From Isoperla grammatica (Eukaryota > Arthropoda > Insecta > Plecoptera > Perlodidae), in contig OX246740.1 in NCBI GenBank assembly GCA_945910005.1, forward strand, positions 59,780,646 through 59,844,645: a stretch of DNA of 64,000 nt, written 5' to 3'. Positions 36,470-48,221 of the stretch are shown one piece after another. The translations under genes were made by a program, and so were the position numbers. How positions within the stretch are numbered: position 1 is the first letter of the stretch; every line of letters starts with the position of its first letter. A model generated the notes under the pieces. The model was not told where the DNA came from. It was given only the letters and a program-made list of their open reading frames with translations, and ran no database searches.

Positions 36470-37215
36470 CGGGGATGCGATGTGTTAGGGGTAGCCATGT
36501 CGTCTCCTATGCTGGCACACTTAGCGGGGCTGCGATGTGTTAGGGGTAGCCATGTCGTCTCCTATGCTGGCACACTTAGCGGGGATGCGATGTGTTAGGG
36601 GTAGCCATGTCGTCTCCTATGCTGGCACACTTAGCGGGGATGCGATGTGTTAGGGGTAGCCATGTCGTCTCCTATGCTGGCACACTTAGCGGGGCTGCGA
36701 TGTGTTAGGGGTAGCCATGTCGTCTCCTATGCTGGCACACTTAGCGGGGCTGCGATGTGTTAGGGGTAGCCATGTCGTCTCCTATGCTGGCACACTTAGC
36801 GGGGCTGCGATGTGTTAGGGGTAGCCATGTCGTCTCCTATGCTGGCACACTTAGCGGGGCTGCGATGTGTTAGGGGTAGCCATGTCGTCTCCTATGCTGG
36901 CACACTTAGCGGGGCTGCGATGTGTTAGGGGTAGCCATGTCGTCTCCTATGCTGGCACACTTAGCGGGGTGGCGATGTGTTAGGGGTAGCCATGTCGTCT
37001 CCTATGCTGGCACACTTAGCGGGGCTGCGATGTGTTAGGGGTTGCCATGTCGTCTCCTATGCTGGCACACTTAGCGGGGCTGCGATGTGTTAGGGGTAGC
37101 CATGTCGTCTCCTATGCTGGCACACTTAGCGGGGCTGCGATGTGTTAGGGGTAGCCATGTCGTCTCCTATGCTGGCACACTTAGCGGGGATGTGTTAGGG
37201 GTAGCCATGTCGTCT
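36470..37215 (+). repeat. 55-bp minisatellite, about 13.5 copies
   Basis: Units start GCGGGGCTGCGATGTGTTAG (or GGGGATG) and contain GTAGCCATGTCGTCTCC. Copies are almost identical. The final unit is truncated and runs into CTAGCCAATCC. Confidence 0.97.
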
Positions 37216-37272
37216 CTAGCCAATCCTATGCTAATCTGACAATCCTTCAGACCGAAATTGAAATATCCATTA

Positions 37273-38292
37273 CCCATCTATGTCATACTGACCCATCAAT
37301 GTCATACTGACCCATCAATGTCATACTGACCCATCAATGTCATACTGACCCATCAATGTCATACTGACCTATCAATGTCATACTGACCTATCAATGTCAT
37401 ACTGACCCATCAATGTCATACTGACCCATTAATGTCATACTGACCCATCAGTGTCATGCTGACCCATCAATGTCATACTGACCTATCAATGTCATACTGA
37501 CCCATCAATGTCATACTGACCCATTAATGTCATACTGACCCATCAATGTCATACTGACCCATCAATGTCATACTGACCTATCAATGTCATACTGACCTAT
37601 CAATGTCATACTGACCCATCAATGTCATACTGACCCATTAATGTCATACTGACCCATCAATGTCATGCTGACCCATCAATGTCATACTGACCCATCAATG
37701 TCATACTGACCCATCAATGTTATACTGACCCATCAATGTCATACTGACCCATCAATGTCATAATGACCCATCAATGTCATACTGACCCATCAATGTCATA
37801 CTGACCCATCAATATCATACTGACCCATCAATGTCATACTGACCCATCAATATCATACTGACCCATCAATGTCATACTGACCCATCAATATCATACTGAC
37901 CCATCAATGTCATACTGACCCATCAATGTGATACTGACCCATCAATATCATACTGACCCATCAATGTCAAACTGACCCATCAATGTCATACTGACTCATC
38001 AATGTCATACTGACCCATCAATGTCATACTGACCCATCAATATCATACTGACCCATCAATGTCATACTGACCCATCAATGTTATACTGACCCATCAATGT
38101 CATACTAACCCATCAATGTCATACTGACCCATCAATATCATACTGACCCATCAATGTCATACTGACCCATCAATGTCATACTGACCCATCAATGTCATAC
38201 TGACCCATCAATGTCATACTGACCCATCAATATCATACTGACCCATCAATGTCATACTGACCCATCAATGTCATACTGACCCATCAGTGTCT
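37273..38292 (+). repeat. 19-bp minisatellite, about 53.5 copies
   Basis: Unit CCCATCAATGTCATACTGA. Variant ATATCAT alternates with ATGTCAT at a 38-bp spacing around 37811-37940, a local dimer structure. CTATCAATG and CCATTAATG variants cluster in the left half. Confidence 0.98.
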
Positions 38293-38370
38293 TCATCTCC
38301 GTGTATTTACAACTTTGTTATAATAAATCTATGAACCACCTGAAGGGTTAAGAGGGTATGGGCATTATTA

Positions 38371-38401
38371 TTATTATTATTATTTATTTATCCAGTAACA
38401 G
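38371..38401. repeat. (ATT)n / (ATTT)n tract, possible minus-strand retroelement tail
   Basis: ATT repeats pass into ATTTATTTAT then CCAGTAACAGAATAAAC. Read on the minus strand this is unique sequence ending in AAATAAATAATAATAAT, as at the 3' end of a LINE copy. Confidence 0.6.
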
Positions 38402-38506
38402 AATAAACAATTCCAGGCACAATTGGATATAATATAATACATTGATAGGTTCTCATTAATACATATGTTTCAATAAAATAAACATACACTCACTATTAAA
38501 ACTAGG

Positions 38507-38593
38507 GTGTAAGGTTGTGGCATGGCCACAACCCTACACTGGCCATCCTGTCCTGTCATGGGATCGGAAAATCCCAATAAAATTGAATTGAAT
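38507..38593 (+). mobile_element. probable LINE 3' terminus: two hairpins plus AATTG tail
   Basis: A long hairpin has arms GTGTA-A-GGTTGTGGC and GCCACAACC-C-TACAC (38507-38539, 3-nt loop, one mismatch). A second hairpin GGGAT/ATCCC (38560-38575) follows, then CCAATAAAATTGAATTG with short AATTG repeats. Stem-loops followed by a short tandem tail are typical of CR1/L2-like non-LTR retrotransposon 3' ends. The coding part is absent. Confidence 0.5.
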
Positions 38594-39166
38594 TCACAAC
38601 AGCCTATTTGACGAGGGTATTTTTTAGTGTTTGCTTTTTCCTTGGTTCATACTTGTGGTGTTTGTGTATTGGTTGACATCCAACTCGTTCAACAATGTCT
38701 TCACTTTAAATAGTAGATGCGTTTCGTCATATTCTCAAGCAGTAACTTCTGGTTTGAACAACCAACATACATAAATAGCCAACATTACTTTATCACGTTT
38801 TATAACTTACTTTTGTCGTATCGCTAATAAACCTGTAAGAAAAATATGTCTTCACATTTGTTTTCATAAACCAACAGCTTTTGTTGAATCACATACACAA
38901 CTTATATAACAAATATTTTTATATTTTTTGCCATCTACTTTTATCAACAAAAAAACAAGTACGTTTGTTGAATCGCAAACAAACCAACACAAGAAGTATT
39001 GCTTTGTCTGAGCACCGAGTGCGTCCTGTGGAATGAGTGGATCTAATAAGGTACTTGACAGCGGGTGGGTCCCCAGCTTGGGTTCGTCTCTTAATCCAAT
39101 TCCAGGTGAATGGAGGAGAAATTGCGTCGGTTCGACCCACAATGCGCTAAACTGGTAACCAAAGAC
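38594..39166. other. AT-rich spacer
   Basis: No gene seen. CTTTTGTTGAATC and GTTTGTTGAATCGCA recur near 38880 and 38962. The right end is continuous with the 119-bp repeats. Confidence 0.45.
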
Positions 39167-39523
39167 GTCCGTAATAAGCCGCTCCAACTGGGCCTCTTCT
39201 GGGTAAATGAGGCGGACGAAGGGAATACAGGCCGGTTACAACAACACCTTCGCGTGTTTCGGACCCTCCGAGCCCTTCGTCTGGCGTCCGTAATAAGCCG
39301 CTCCAACTGGGCCTCTTCTGGGTAAATGAGGCGGACGAAGGGAATACAGGCCGGTTACAACAACACCCTCGCATGTTTCGGACCGTCCGAGTCCTTCGTC
39401 TGGCGTCCGTAATAAGCCGCTCCAACTGGGCCTCTTCTGGGTAAATGGGGCGGACGAAGGGAATACAGACCGGTTACAACAGCACCCTCGCGTGTTTCGG
39501 ACCGTCCGAGTCCTTCGTCAAGC
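39167..39523. repeat. 119-bp tandem repeat, 3 copies
   Basis: Units start GTCCGTAATAAGCCGCTCC at 39167, 39286 and 39405 and contain GGCCTCTTCTGGGTAAATG and CGGTTACAAC. The minus strand is open through all three copies in more than one frame, but unit 119 rotates the frame. It continues directly into the SINE-like segment on its right, so it may be the amplified body of that element. Confidence 0.92.
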
Positions 39524-39620
39524 GCTTTGGAGAGATACCACCTGGTTCCACATGGAACCATTACCTTTGCCTGAGCGGGGATCGAACGTCGGTATGATGC
39601 GGGGCTAGATACTAATCAAG
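39524..39620 (-). mobile_element. SINE-like head (minus strand)
   Basis: On the minus strand GACGTTCGATCCCCGC matches a B-box; it is followed by TCAGGCAAAGGTAATGG and an 8-bp hairpin TGGTTCCA/TGGAACCA (39543-39560), then by the 119-bp repeats. Head, hairpin and body read in one direction as one element. Confidence 0.5.
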
Positions 39621-40656
39621 ATTATGTATTCTCAAAACGGATTCACAATTGATTGTTTGGATAAAATTAGGCAATTTTAATAATATCTCAAATAACTGTT
39701 TAATTTGTTCGAAACATATCACATTTTGCATCCTTTGATAAGAATATCTTTAGAGTTATTCCAAAATATTGATATTAAGGGCCAGACAACAAAAATCCTT
39801 AAATTCTCACTCTAGTCAACCACTTTGTATCGAATACTTTCCAACATGGAAATATATTGTTCTGCTTTAGAATGGAAACGAATGAAATAATACGTGGCAA
39901 GCTGTGTTGTAGCTTGGCTGGCTGTACCCGCGGCCTCCGTGTAAAGGGTATTATCCATCTCCAATAGACACAACTACTGTTTGTGGGTTTGCTCATGCTC
40001 GGCTCACTGGTAACCGTATCATTGTCGTAGCCGTAGCCAGAAGTGCATGGGCCCCGCTTTCAACATGTTTACTGAAATGTTGAGTAATTTAGTCTATTGT
40101 TGAGCGCGGCCGCGTCAGCTGGTTCAGACCAATCGCAATAGGAAGAAGCGTTCAAAACTCTCGAATTGATACCTTTGTGTACAGATCTGATCTGCCTTCA
40201 AAGCAAGAGAGAAAATAAACAAATGTTTGCCGGTGGCGAACTTGTTCGAATCTTAAGAACGGACGAGAATTGTTTGCGGGTTTCACGTGAATTCGGCAAA
40301 GAATAATTTCTACATTTAAACCTGATGTTGCGACGTTTGAGTTAGGCCTAATTGATAGCATTTAGAATTTATTTAAAAATTTGGATTGTACAACTTTATA
40401 TGAATAATCACTTTTGCAACTCAAACAAGTAACACATCTTCGACATAAAATATGCTGATAGTTCGTTTTTATCTAGACGAGGCGTCAATAACAATGGTGT
40501 GCTTATACTCAAATTACTTTGATTGATCACATTTATAAAAAAAAAAAAAAGATTTAGAAACGATGTTCATTACTTTCTTGTGGGGTTGATAGCAATGTGT
40601 AATATGGTACAACACAATGAACGCTATTGCCGCTGTCGTAATGTAAATGTATGCTC
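39621..40656. other. AT-rich non-coding spacer
   Basis: Includes a diverged piece of the dispersed AT-rich repeat (about 39660-39730), TAGGCCTA at 40343-40350 and an A14 run at about 40538-40551. No gene. Confidence 0.5.
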
Positions 40657-40880
40657 ACTGTACTTGTCTTGGACTACAGTATATGCACGTTAGAGAGGGT
40701 ATGTGCGTGTGTACTTGTCTTGGACTACAGTATACGCACGTTAGAGAGGGTATGTGCGTGTGTACTTGTCTTGGATGCACGTTAGAGAGGGTACGTGCGT
40801 GTGTACTTGTCTTGGACTACAGTATATGCACGTTAGAAAGGGTATGTCCGTGTGTACTTGTCTTGGACTACAGTATAGGT
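40657..40880 (+). repeat. 51-bp tandem repeat, about 4.5 copies
   Basis: Units contain GTACTTGTCTTGGACTACAG and GCACGTTAGAGAGGGTATG. The third unit lacks CTACAGTATA (10 bp). Confidence 0.93.
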
Positions 40881-41927
40881 ATGTTACGGTGGTTTACAAG
40901 ATCAAGTGAGGGAGAGGGGGTCTAAATGTTGATATATTCCCTTTAACGACCGCGACATGATACAAGGTCTAAGCTTAGTTTCAATTGTTTTCATTTGTGG
41001 TTTTCAAAACCGCATATAGTCTCGTGGACTATACTTTTTATAAAACCTAGGAACTTCGTACTTCAATTCTAAGTGGGCACTTAATTTTGTATTGTTACGC
41101 AAAACAACTATAAACTATATTATTTATATTGAAGTCCCACACTGAAAATCAGTTTCGTTTCTGAGTGGGTAGACTATAAATGTAATTTTTTTTTCCATTT
41201 TAAACTTTTATTACTAAACTTTTGCTAAACTTTTATTACTAATTGATGAGATGAGAATACTTGTCAACTGGCAGAAGATAAAAACAAAAAGTAACCATGT
41301 GTAATTGTAATAATAAATTCGCCCAACTAGATGAATGTTTTTACAATATGATATTGAGACACGTCAAACTATGATGTTAATATGTTAATACTCAGATTCT
41401 GCTCGTGGGAAAACGCAATGGTAAACCCCTCGAACCGTCGACCTCACGATGAAACGCTCCGCTCGCCCACCAATGAAACGGTCGACTGGTTTTGTTGACA
41501 AGCAAGACTAACACGGGTTCCACGTTTTTTGTCTCAGCCTCCGCCTCATAATTAAATTCTTGTTGTTTTAAAGGTCCGAGTGTCGCCCGCACAATCACTT
41601 AGCGATGTTCGCCGGGTAGATAACCATCGCGTACAAGACATGCCGGTATCGGGGCCGCATCTCCCATGGCGCCATGCGAGAGAAGCCATCTTGCTTTACA
41701 GACATAATTCAAATTCTTCTACAGCGTTTTGAACAAACGAACCGAGGATCTATCATAATTAATTATAAACATTATTGACGTCGGGGCCGAGAGACGAAAT
41801 ATTAATGAGCGCGTCCCAAGGTTGCGTCCAGTGTTATGAGAGATCGGTCCAATATCTGTGCGAGCTAAACGCTTTGGTTTGCCGCAAATGTATAATTGGG
41901 TTCGTCTTGAGCTGTGGGTCCAACTCT
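40881..41927. other. non-coding spacer
   Basis: AT-rich. Contains a copy of TGAGTGGGTAGAC (dispersed repeat) at about 41162 and a YY1-like AAGCCATCTTGC near 41686. No gene. Confidence 0.5.
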
Positions 41928-42455
41928 TTCGTGTGTGTAGACACTGTGTACCAGTACATGCCAGTACTTCGTGTGTGTAGACTGTGTTATACCAGTACAT
42001 GCCAGTACTTCGTGTGTGTAGACACTGTGTACCAGTACATGCCAGTACTTCGTGTGAGTGGACTGTGTTGTACCAGTACATGCCAGTACTTCGTGTGTGT
42101 AGACTGTGTTATACCAGTACATGCCAGTACTTCGTGTGAGTGGACTGTGTTATACCAGTACATGCCTGTACTTCGTGTGTGTAGACTGTGTTATACCAGT
42201 ACATGCCAGTACTTCGTGTGAGTGGACTGTGTTGTACCAGTACATGCCAGTACTTCGTGTGTGTAGACTGTGTTATACCAGTACATGCCAGTACTTCGTG
42301 TGAGTGGACTGTGTTATACCAGTACATGCCTGTACTTCGTGTGTGTAGACTGTGTTATACCAGTACATGCCAGTACTTCGTGTGTGTAGACTGTGTTATA
42401 CCAGTACATGCCAGTACTTCTTGTGTGTAGACTGTGTTATACCAGTACTCCTGAC
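41928..42455 (+). repeat. 41-bp minisatellite, about 13 copies, with 4-unit higher-order repeat
   Basis: Units contain ACCAGTACATGCCAGTACTT and GTGTGTAGACTGTG or GTGAGTGGACTGTG. A marked four-unit block (GTTGTACC ... CATGCCTGTAC) occurs twice, 164 bp (4 x 41) apart. Both strands are open for 65-148 codons only because of the repeat. Confidence 0.95.
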
Positions 42456-42521
42456 TGTAGCAATGTGACATATAGGGACCCACTTTAACACCCAACACGA
42501 CACGAGTAGTTTGTGTAGCAT

Positions 42522-42612
42522 CAACTATACAGACCGGGACTCGAACACAGATCACCGGGCTGGACTCGAGCCAAAGAGGTCACACGACGAGCTTCTCTAT
42601 CACTTTGTCATC
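42522..42612 (-). mobile_element. tRNA-derived SINE fragment (minus strand)
   Basis: The minus strand has a box-A-like GTGATAGAGAAGCTCG followed by GTGTTCGAGTCCCGG (B-box). The T-stem is incomplete, so this is a relic. Confidence 0.5.
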
Positions 42613-42984
42613 AACTGAAACATTTGTGATTGATTACTCTCGATACAGATTGAAACACAAAAGAACTATCATGTCGTATGCAAATCTGTTCATCCCCTAA
42701 TTTACTTATTTATTGGCACTTTATGATCGTTCCGTTGCGAATGACAACCACCAGTGTTGTTTGAACCAGTGTCAGGCTGCCAGTTGACGCGAGGGCGCAG
42801 CGGTGCCTAAACTTGCCCGAGCAACAAACAATCATAAAACTGCGGGCAAGTGGTCATTACTCTTTCCTCGTTCCCGTTTTAAATGACTTTAGTTCGCGTC
42901 TCGTTTCCATGAACACGTTTCTCTCGTGCCCTAATGGTGCCTTGGCTCGAACCAGGGTGGTTGGGTTGCCACTAACGCCCTTAG

Positions 42985-43075
42985 ACCACCACGCTAGTGG
43001 TCTAGTGGTCTAATAAGACTAAGCGATCGCTCTCCTCCTTGTCAGTGACGGGACGGGGGTTCGAGGCCTGGCAAT
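42985..43075 (+). mobile_element. tRNA-Glu-like SINE head
   Basis: GTGGTCTAGTGG (42997-43008) is identical to the box A of animal tRNA-Glu. GCGATCGCTCTCC follows, as in the tRNA-Glu anticodon region, and GGTTCGAGGCC (43058-43068) is a B-box. An extra insertion between the boxes prevents a cloverleaf, so this is a derived element rather than a gene. Confidence 0.5.
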
Positions 43076-45195
43076 TGACTGAGTTCCTGTGACTGGGTTC
43101 GTTGTGCAAATACACATATGCCCCGTTACATATAAGCATACACAAGTTTAAAAGATAATTGATGACTATAAACAATAACATTTAATGCAGTAGCAAAACA
43201 ATCAATGGCCAATGAAGTGACAGGTAATTCATAATATTTACACTTGGAACGAAACTGACAGTCTGATGAATGAGTACAGCTACAGTGTGTCGTCGGTATT
43301 GCCCTCGTTGCACGGCCATGCAGCGAGGCTCTGGCAACAGTGTATACAGTTGGACACGCCCTCTAACATTGGCCCGACAATGATATAAATCTTCGGGCAG
43401 ACATCGTCTTACATGACACTTCAGACACAGTAGTAGAATGTAATATCTAGCTGGTTAGCTATATCACCACTCGCGTACACTCGCCTTCAAGACTCAGCAC
43501 ACTTTAACGAACAAATTTGTTTAGGTTATACCATTTCAAAATGTACTTGAAATGAAATCACTATTTATTGTAATGTATCTATTGCATATATTATTATAAA
43601 TATAAATTTAGTGTTTAACTTAATCACATTCCTTCTCACAATATCTGAATCTGCACTGATGCTGTTCCACACTCAACATTTTCACTTTATGCTCACTTTG
43701 CAGCAATATTTAATTTTGTTCTAAAATCCCTTCATAAATAGGCCTACCCATATTGTATGCGTAGCTAAATCATATTACGTGGGCAAGGATGAAACCTCTT
43801 TTAGGTTCATGTATTTACCATAACTAATTAGCATAATCAAGGAAGAAGGCTGGAAGCTTTGTAGTAAAGTAGAAGAAAGAACGAAATACATTGTAACTAC
43901 AAACACCTTTGAGAAGCAAAGTGAAGTGGAAATTATCTAAATGGAATTATCTAAATGGAAATTATCTTGTGTTGTGTTTAATTCAATACTTTAGGATGAA
44001 TTAATAAATTAAATAACAACCGTATCTATAACAGTTTTTATTTTAAAATCCATTGCTTAGGAGATACAAAACTAAATCTCGGGTATTAGGCCTAATCAAT
44101 TTTTCAAAATGTTGAAGCGTTCTCAATATATCTGTTAAAAGTAAAAACAAACGATCTCAAGTAATGAGCTCTCTAGGGCTGTATGTTGGTTGCAGGCGAG
44201 AGTCCGTCTTGCGTGTCCACCGCCTGTTTCCCTCCCCCTCCCCCTCCCCCGCTCACGCTCGGACCGACCATCCATCTTGGTCGCCATTTGCGTCGCCCCC
44301 AAAGACGACGCTCCTTTGTGCGTCGCGGCGCCGAGGGCCCTTTGGACGTGGCGGACCATCAATTCACCCCGACGCGCGACGCGTCTTACCCACAAAAACT
44401 GAAATGAGACGGAAGAAGGGAGATAAAAGAATCGCGAATTGTCAACTGTGGCGCTCTTAGAGGAAAATGTCCTCGCGCGAGTGATTTAAACTCGTTTTCC
44501 ATTCGCGTTTCACCTAGTTTATCATTTCGAAATGTGTTTACACAGTCTTGGTAACACGGAGTGTTGGAATACAGCCCCATTCCGGGCGCTATCGGCTACA
44601 TGGCATAGATCCCTGGTATTGTGGGGACTATGTTGCTTCGTATGCGTAATAATAATAATAATAATAATAATAGTGGTGGGATTCACAGTAAGCTGGCATG
44701 TATACTGTATACTGACTTTAGCAGTGGGAACAATAAATGTGCCTATAGAAAGTGTAACGCTCGCAAATATACAGCGAGCCTTGGAATACTTGTCAATATG
44801 TCTGTGATTACAGTGTAGGACTCAGTCAATTTAGTTTATGGTTTGATGATATAGGTGGTTCCTGCCGTAATCGATAGGTTCGCTCCGAGCAAGGATATTG
44901 AATTCACGCTGACAAACCTGATTCGTGTTAGAGATAAAGAGATTATGGTAAATATAAAATATTTAGCTCGTAAAACCGAGGCCGTAAAGTGGACGCCGTG
45001 CATGTGGCCCGTGTAGGCCCAGGGCGCATTAAGCCCTAATGGCCTCCAACCTTTATGGCAAATGAGGTTCTAAAGACATTCTTTCGTATATTGTATTTTA
45101 GTTCACGCACAGGCCGTTGTTTTGTTTGATGGCGGTGCTGTATGAAAATATATACACCTGCTTTTGACATTATATTCGAAGTTTTCGAAACTCAT
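43076..45195. other. non-coding spacer
   Basis: AT-rich with TAGGCCTA at 43739-43746 and 44087-44094, a CCCCCTCCCCCTCCCCC tract near 44232, a CpG-rich patch 44200-44400 and an (AAT)n run at about 44647-44672. No gene recognised. Confidence 0.5.
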
Positions 45196-45717
45196 GTTAT
45201 ACTTGCGATTGCGATATACCTGAAGATAATGTCTCTGGGAAGTGAAGAAGGAAACTCAGGTTTATACTTGCGATTGCGACATACCTGAAGATGAATGTCT
45301 CTGGGAAGTGAAGAAGGAAACTCAGGTTTATACTTGCGATTGCGACATACCTGAAGATGAATGTCTCTGGGAAGTGAAGAAGGAAACTCAGGTTTATACT
45401 TGCGATTGCGATACCTGAAGATGATTGTCTCTGGGAAGTGAAGAAGGAAACTCAGGTTTATACTTGCGATTGCGATAAACCTGAAGATGAATGTCTCTGG
45501 GAAGTGAAGAAGGAAACTCAGGTTTATACTTGCGATTGCGATACCTGAAGATGAATGTCTCTGGGAAGTGAAGAAGGAAACTCGGGTTTATACTTGCGAT
45601 TGCGATATACCTGAGATGAATGTCTCTGGGAAGTGAAGAAGGAAACTCAGGTTTATACTTGCGATTGCGACATACCTGAAGATGAATGTCTCTGGGAAGT
45701 GAAGAAGGACTTGGAAG
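45196..45717. repeat. 66-bp tandem repeat, 8 copies
   Basis: Units start TTTATACTTGCGATTGCGA and contain CTGAAGATGAATGTCTCTGG and GTGAAGAAGGAAACTC. The 66-bp length is 22 codons and the minus strand stays open for 130 codons, but small deletions (GATACCTG, CTGAGATG) shift the frame between units, which argues against coding. Confidence 0.93.
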
Positions 45718-47850
45718 AAAAAAGGAAGAACTAAGTTGATGGAAGTTTATATTGAAACGGAGATATCTACAAGAAGGAATACACAAAATAATAAAGAATA
45801 AAGATCAGGTGTTGGCTGATTACTACGAGAGTTGTACGAAGCAATCTCATCACTCTCCAGCGACTACGCACAACATATCCCCCTCTCTTATTCGCACATA
45901 TTTCACTTCTTGTACCGTCTAGTCCGCCCACTGTGGCCGCGATAAGCCTTACAATGGCCGCCAACTGATATTGCATGTGGTGGCCCAGTTAGCCACTGAG
46001 CGCGACACGAAACCACCTCCGTCGCACAAACACGTCATATTTTTACAAAACACATAAAACCGCAAGTTTGCGTTTTGGAAAATGTTTGTGCAACAAAAGG
46101 TTGGTTGACATTAGACGAATGACATCACGGCAGGCAACGATTACAACAGCGCGCCATGTTATTCTAATGAGGGGGGGGGGGGGGGGGGTGGGGGGGGGCT
46201 TCATTATCACGTCACACAGGGGTTCACTTCTCTTACCGTCAACATGCTGACTCTTTTCATCGTCTTAGTCTGACGTCACTGACCTGTGGGCATTCTCAGT
46301 CTCAACTAGTTCTCTAAAACGTAGACACACTATACTCATAATACTCAATATCTTATGCCCCAGTGCATAAGAAGCTCGTCCGGCAAGTGAGACACCCGAG
46401 CTCGAACCAGCAGGGGTTGATATCATTAATATTTTAGTTGTTGGAGCTCAAGTTTCCAACTTATTGGACTGTTTAAGTAAGTTGCTTAAGTTTGCACTAT
46501 TTGCAACTTATTGTGCATTTACAATCTGAATCTTAATTCTAGTCCCTATACTAATCTAATGTACAATCATTTGCTCCGGAGGGGGGGGGGGGGGGGGAGA
46601 TTTATTTATTCATTTCACATGCAATATTCGATATCTTAGGTATTGGCAATAAACCTTGTGATAAGTGTCGGGTAATGTGGAATAGAATGGTCTATAAATA
46701 AAGCCTAGAGTGAAGCGCTGGAACAATGGAACAAGCGGAGATTCAACTGAGGCCTTTATGAAGTATTTAAAACACTGCCTGTATCAACGTAGTTATTGCC
46801 CTCGCTTCTTCACAAAGCGTGCTGGAGATAAGCGTAGAAACGCTTAATGCTGATCACTCATAAGCAGTGCTCGTAATCCCTCCAAGATCAGAGTTGTTTA
46901 CGTTCAGCTCGCCGAACCCCGACACCTCACCGCAAGTCCCGTGACAAACTTGTTGACTCTTCACAGAAAAACATGTTGTTATGGTTGTTATCTTAGCGCT
47001 GTTCGCTATTAATCATTTTTATAGAAATTAATTGTTTGACTTAAGGGTTAATCATCAGAGCCGGAAATAAACCAATAAAAGTCTTCACAAAGATTAAGTC
47101 ACGGGAATAAGCTCAATATAGGCCTATTAGTCGGATCGTGCACTTTGCGATAAAAGCACCGAACTTTCCTCAAAGGAAGATACTGTACTAAGGACCATAT
47201 CTGAGGGCGGTGCCACGAGCTTTAAGTACCTAACTTGACTTTAAGCTCAAGTTTGTTTCACTTTGCAGACGTTCCGAAAATAATTGTTTGGGGCTACAAC
47301 ATTTATTTTTGATACATATTTATCAGAAAGAATCTGTGTACTAATGTATGTTTGATTAGTATTAAATGTTTCAGCTTCAAATGTTTAACGGTTATCTATT
47401 TAAACTTATTTATGTAGGAAACTTGAATGACATTCGCGTATATAAATCGTCATAACATAGCAACACTGTTATAAAGTTGAAGATCGCTATGGTAATATGA
47501 ACTGGAAGCCATAAAGCCACTTCATGAAGTGTGCGTTGACTTATGTTTTATACGTTGCCACTTGTCTGAAGTCGATCCGAGCAATACTTACAGAGATATA
47601 GTAAGTTTAAAGGATACGCAACACTACGCGTGGGGTGTTTTCAGTGGCTTGTTCCCCGCGCGCGCTAGGCTGAATGCTTCGTAACCGCTTTCTCGCAGCT
47701 CTATTCGCCCCGTAATTCGTAGACCAAGGCCCAGTATTACGAAAATCGGATAAATAGTTATTTTAGTGACTTGTTTTCACCATGGCAACCGTGCCGTAGC
47801 CATAAGGTCCGGTTTGCTCTACGACGAACAGTTGCCGAGATAATCGAAAA
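45718..47850. other. non-coding spacer with poly-G tracts
   Basis: Poly-G runs at 46171-46188 (18 G, then T and 9 G) and 46581-46597 (17 G). TGACGTCA at 46271-46278; TAGGCCTA at 47119-47126; an X-box-like CACCATGGCAAC near 47781. No gene. Confidence 0.5.
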
Positions 47851-47873
47851 AACCTAAACTAACCTAACCTAAC
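47851..47873. repeat. short (CCTAA)n-like run
   Basis: CCTAA ACTAA CCTAA CCTAA. This equals about four units of the arthropod telomere repeat TTAGG on the minus strand, immediately left of the 13-bp array. Too short to call an interstitial telomere. Confidence 0.5.
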
Positions 47874-47883
47874 GATGTACAGC

Positions 47884-48221
47884 CGCAGTACCCCAGCAAG
47901 TTACTCCCACAAGTTACTCCAGCAAATTATTCCCGCAAGTTACTCCCGCAAGTTAATCCCGCTAGTTACTCCCGCAAGTTATTCCCGCAAGTTACTCCCG
48001 CAAGTTACTCCCGCAAGTTATTCCCGCAAGTTACTCCCGCAAGTTACTCCCGCAAGTTACTCCCGCAAGTTATTCCCGTAGTTATCCCCGCAAGTTTCCT
48101 TTTGCAAGTTATTCCCGCAAGTTACTCCCGCAAGTTACTCCCGCAAGTTATTCCCGCAAGTTACTCCCGCAAGTTACTCCCGCAAGTTATTCCCGCAAGT
48201 TAATCCCGCAAGTTATTCCCG
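47884..48221 (+). repeat. 13-bp minisatellite, about 26 copies
   Basis: Unit TTACTCCCGCAAG with TTAC/TTAT variants. These follow a T-C-C order over much of the array, giving a 39-bp trimer. A few degenerate units interrupt near 48075. Confidence 0.95.

Noticed and set aside
41719..42555. Open frames of 65-148 codons on both strands
   Set aside because: Products of the 41-bp array; simultaneous openness on both strands reflects a stop-poor repeat unit.
45394..45786. 130-codon minus-strand frame with 22-residue repeats
   Set aside because: Derives from the 66-bp array; small deletions between units change the frame, and the residues are not conserved from unit to unit.
47851..47873. Interstitial telomere
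   Set aside because: Only about four CCTAA-like units, one of them imperfect.
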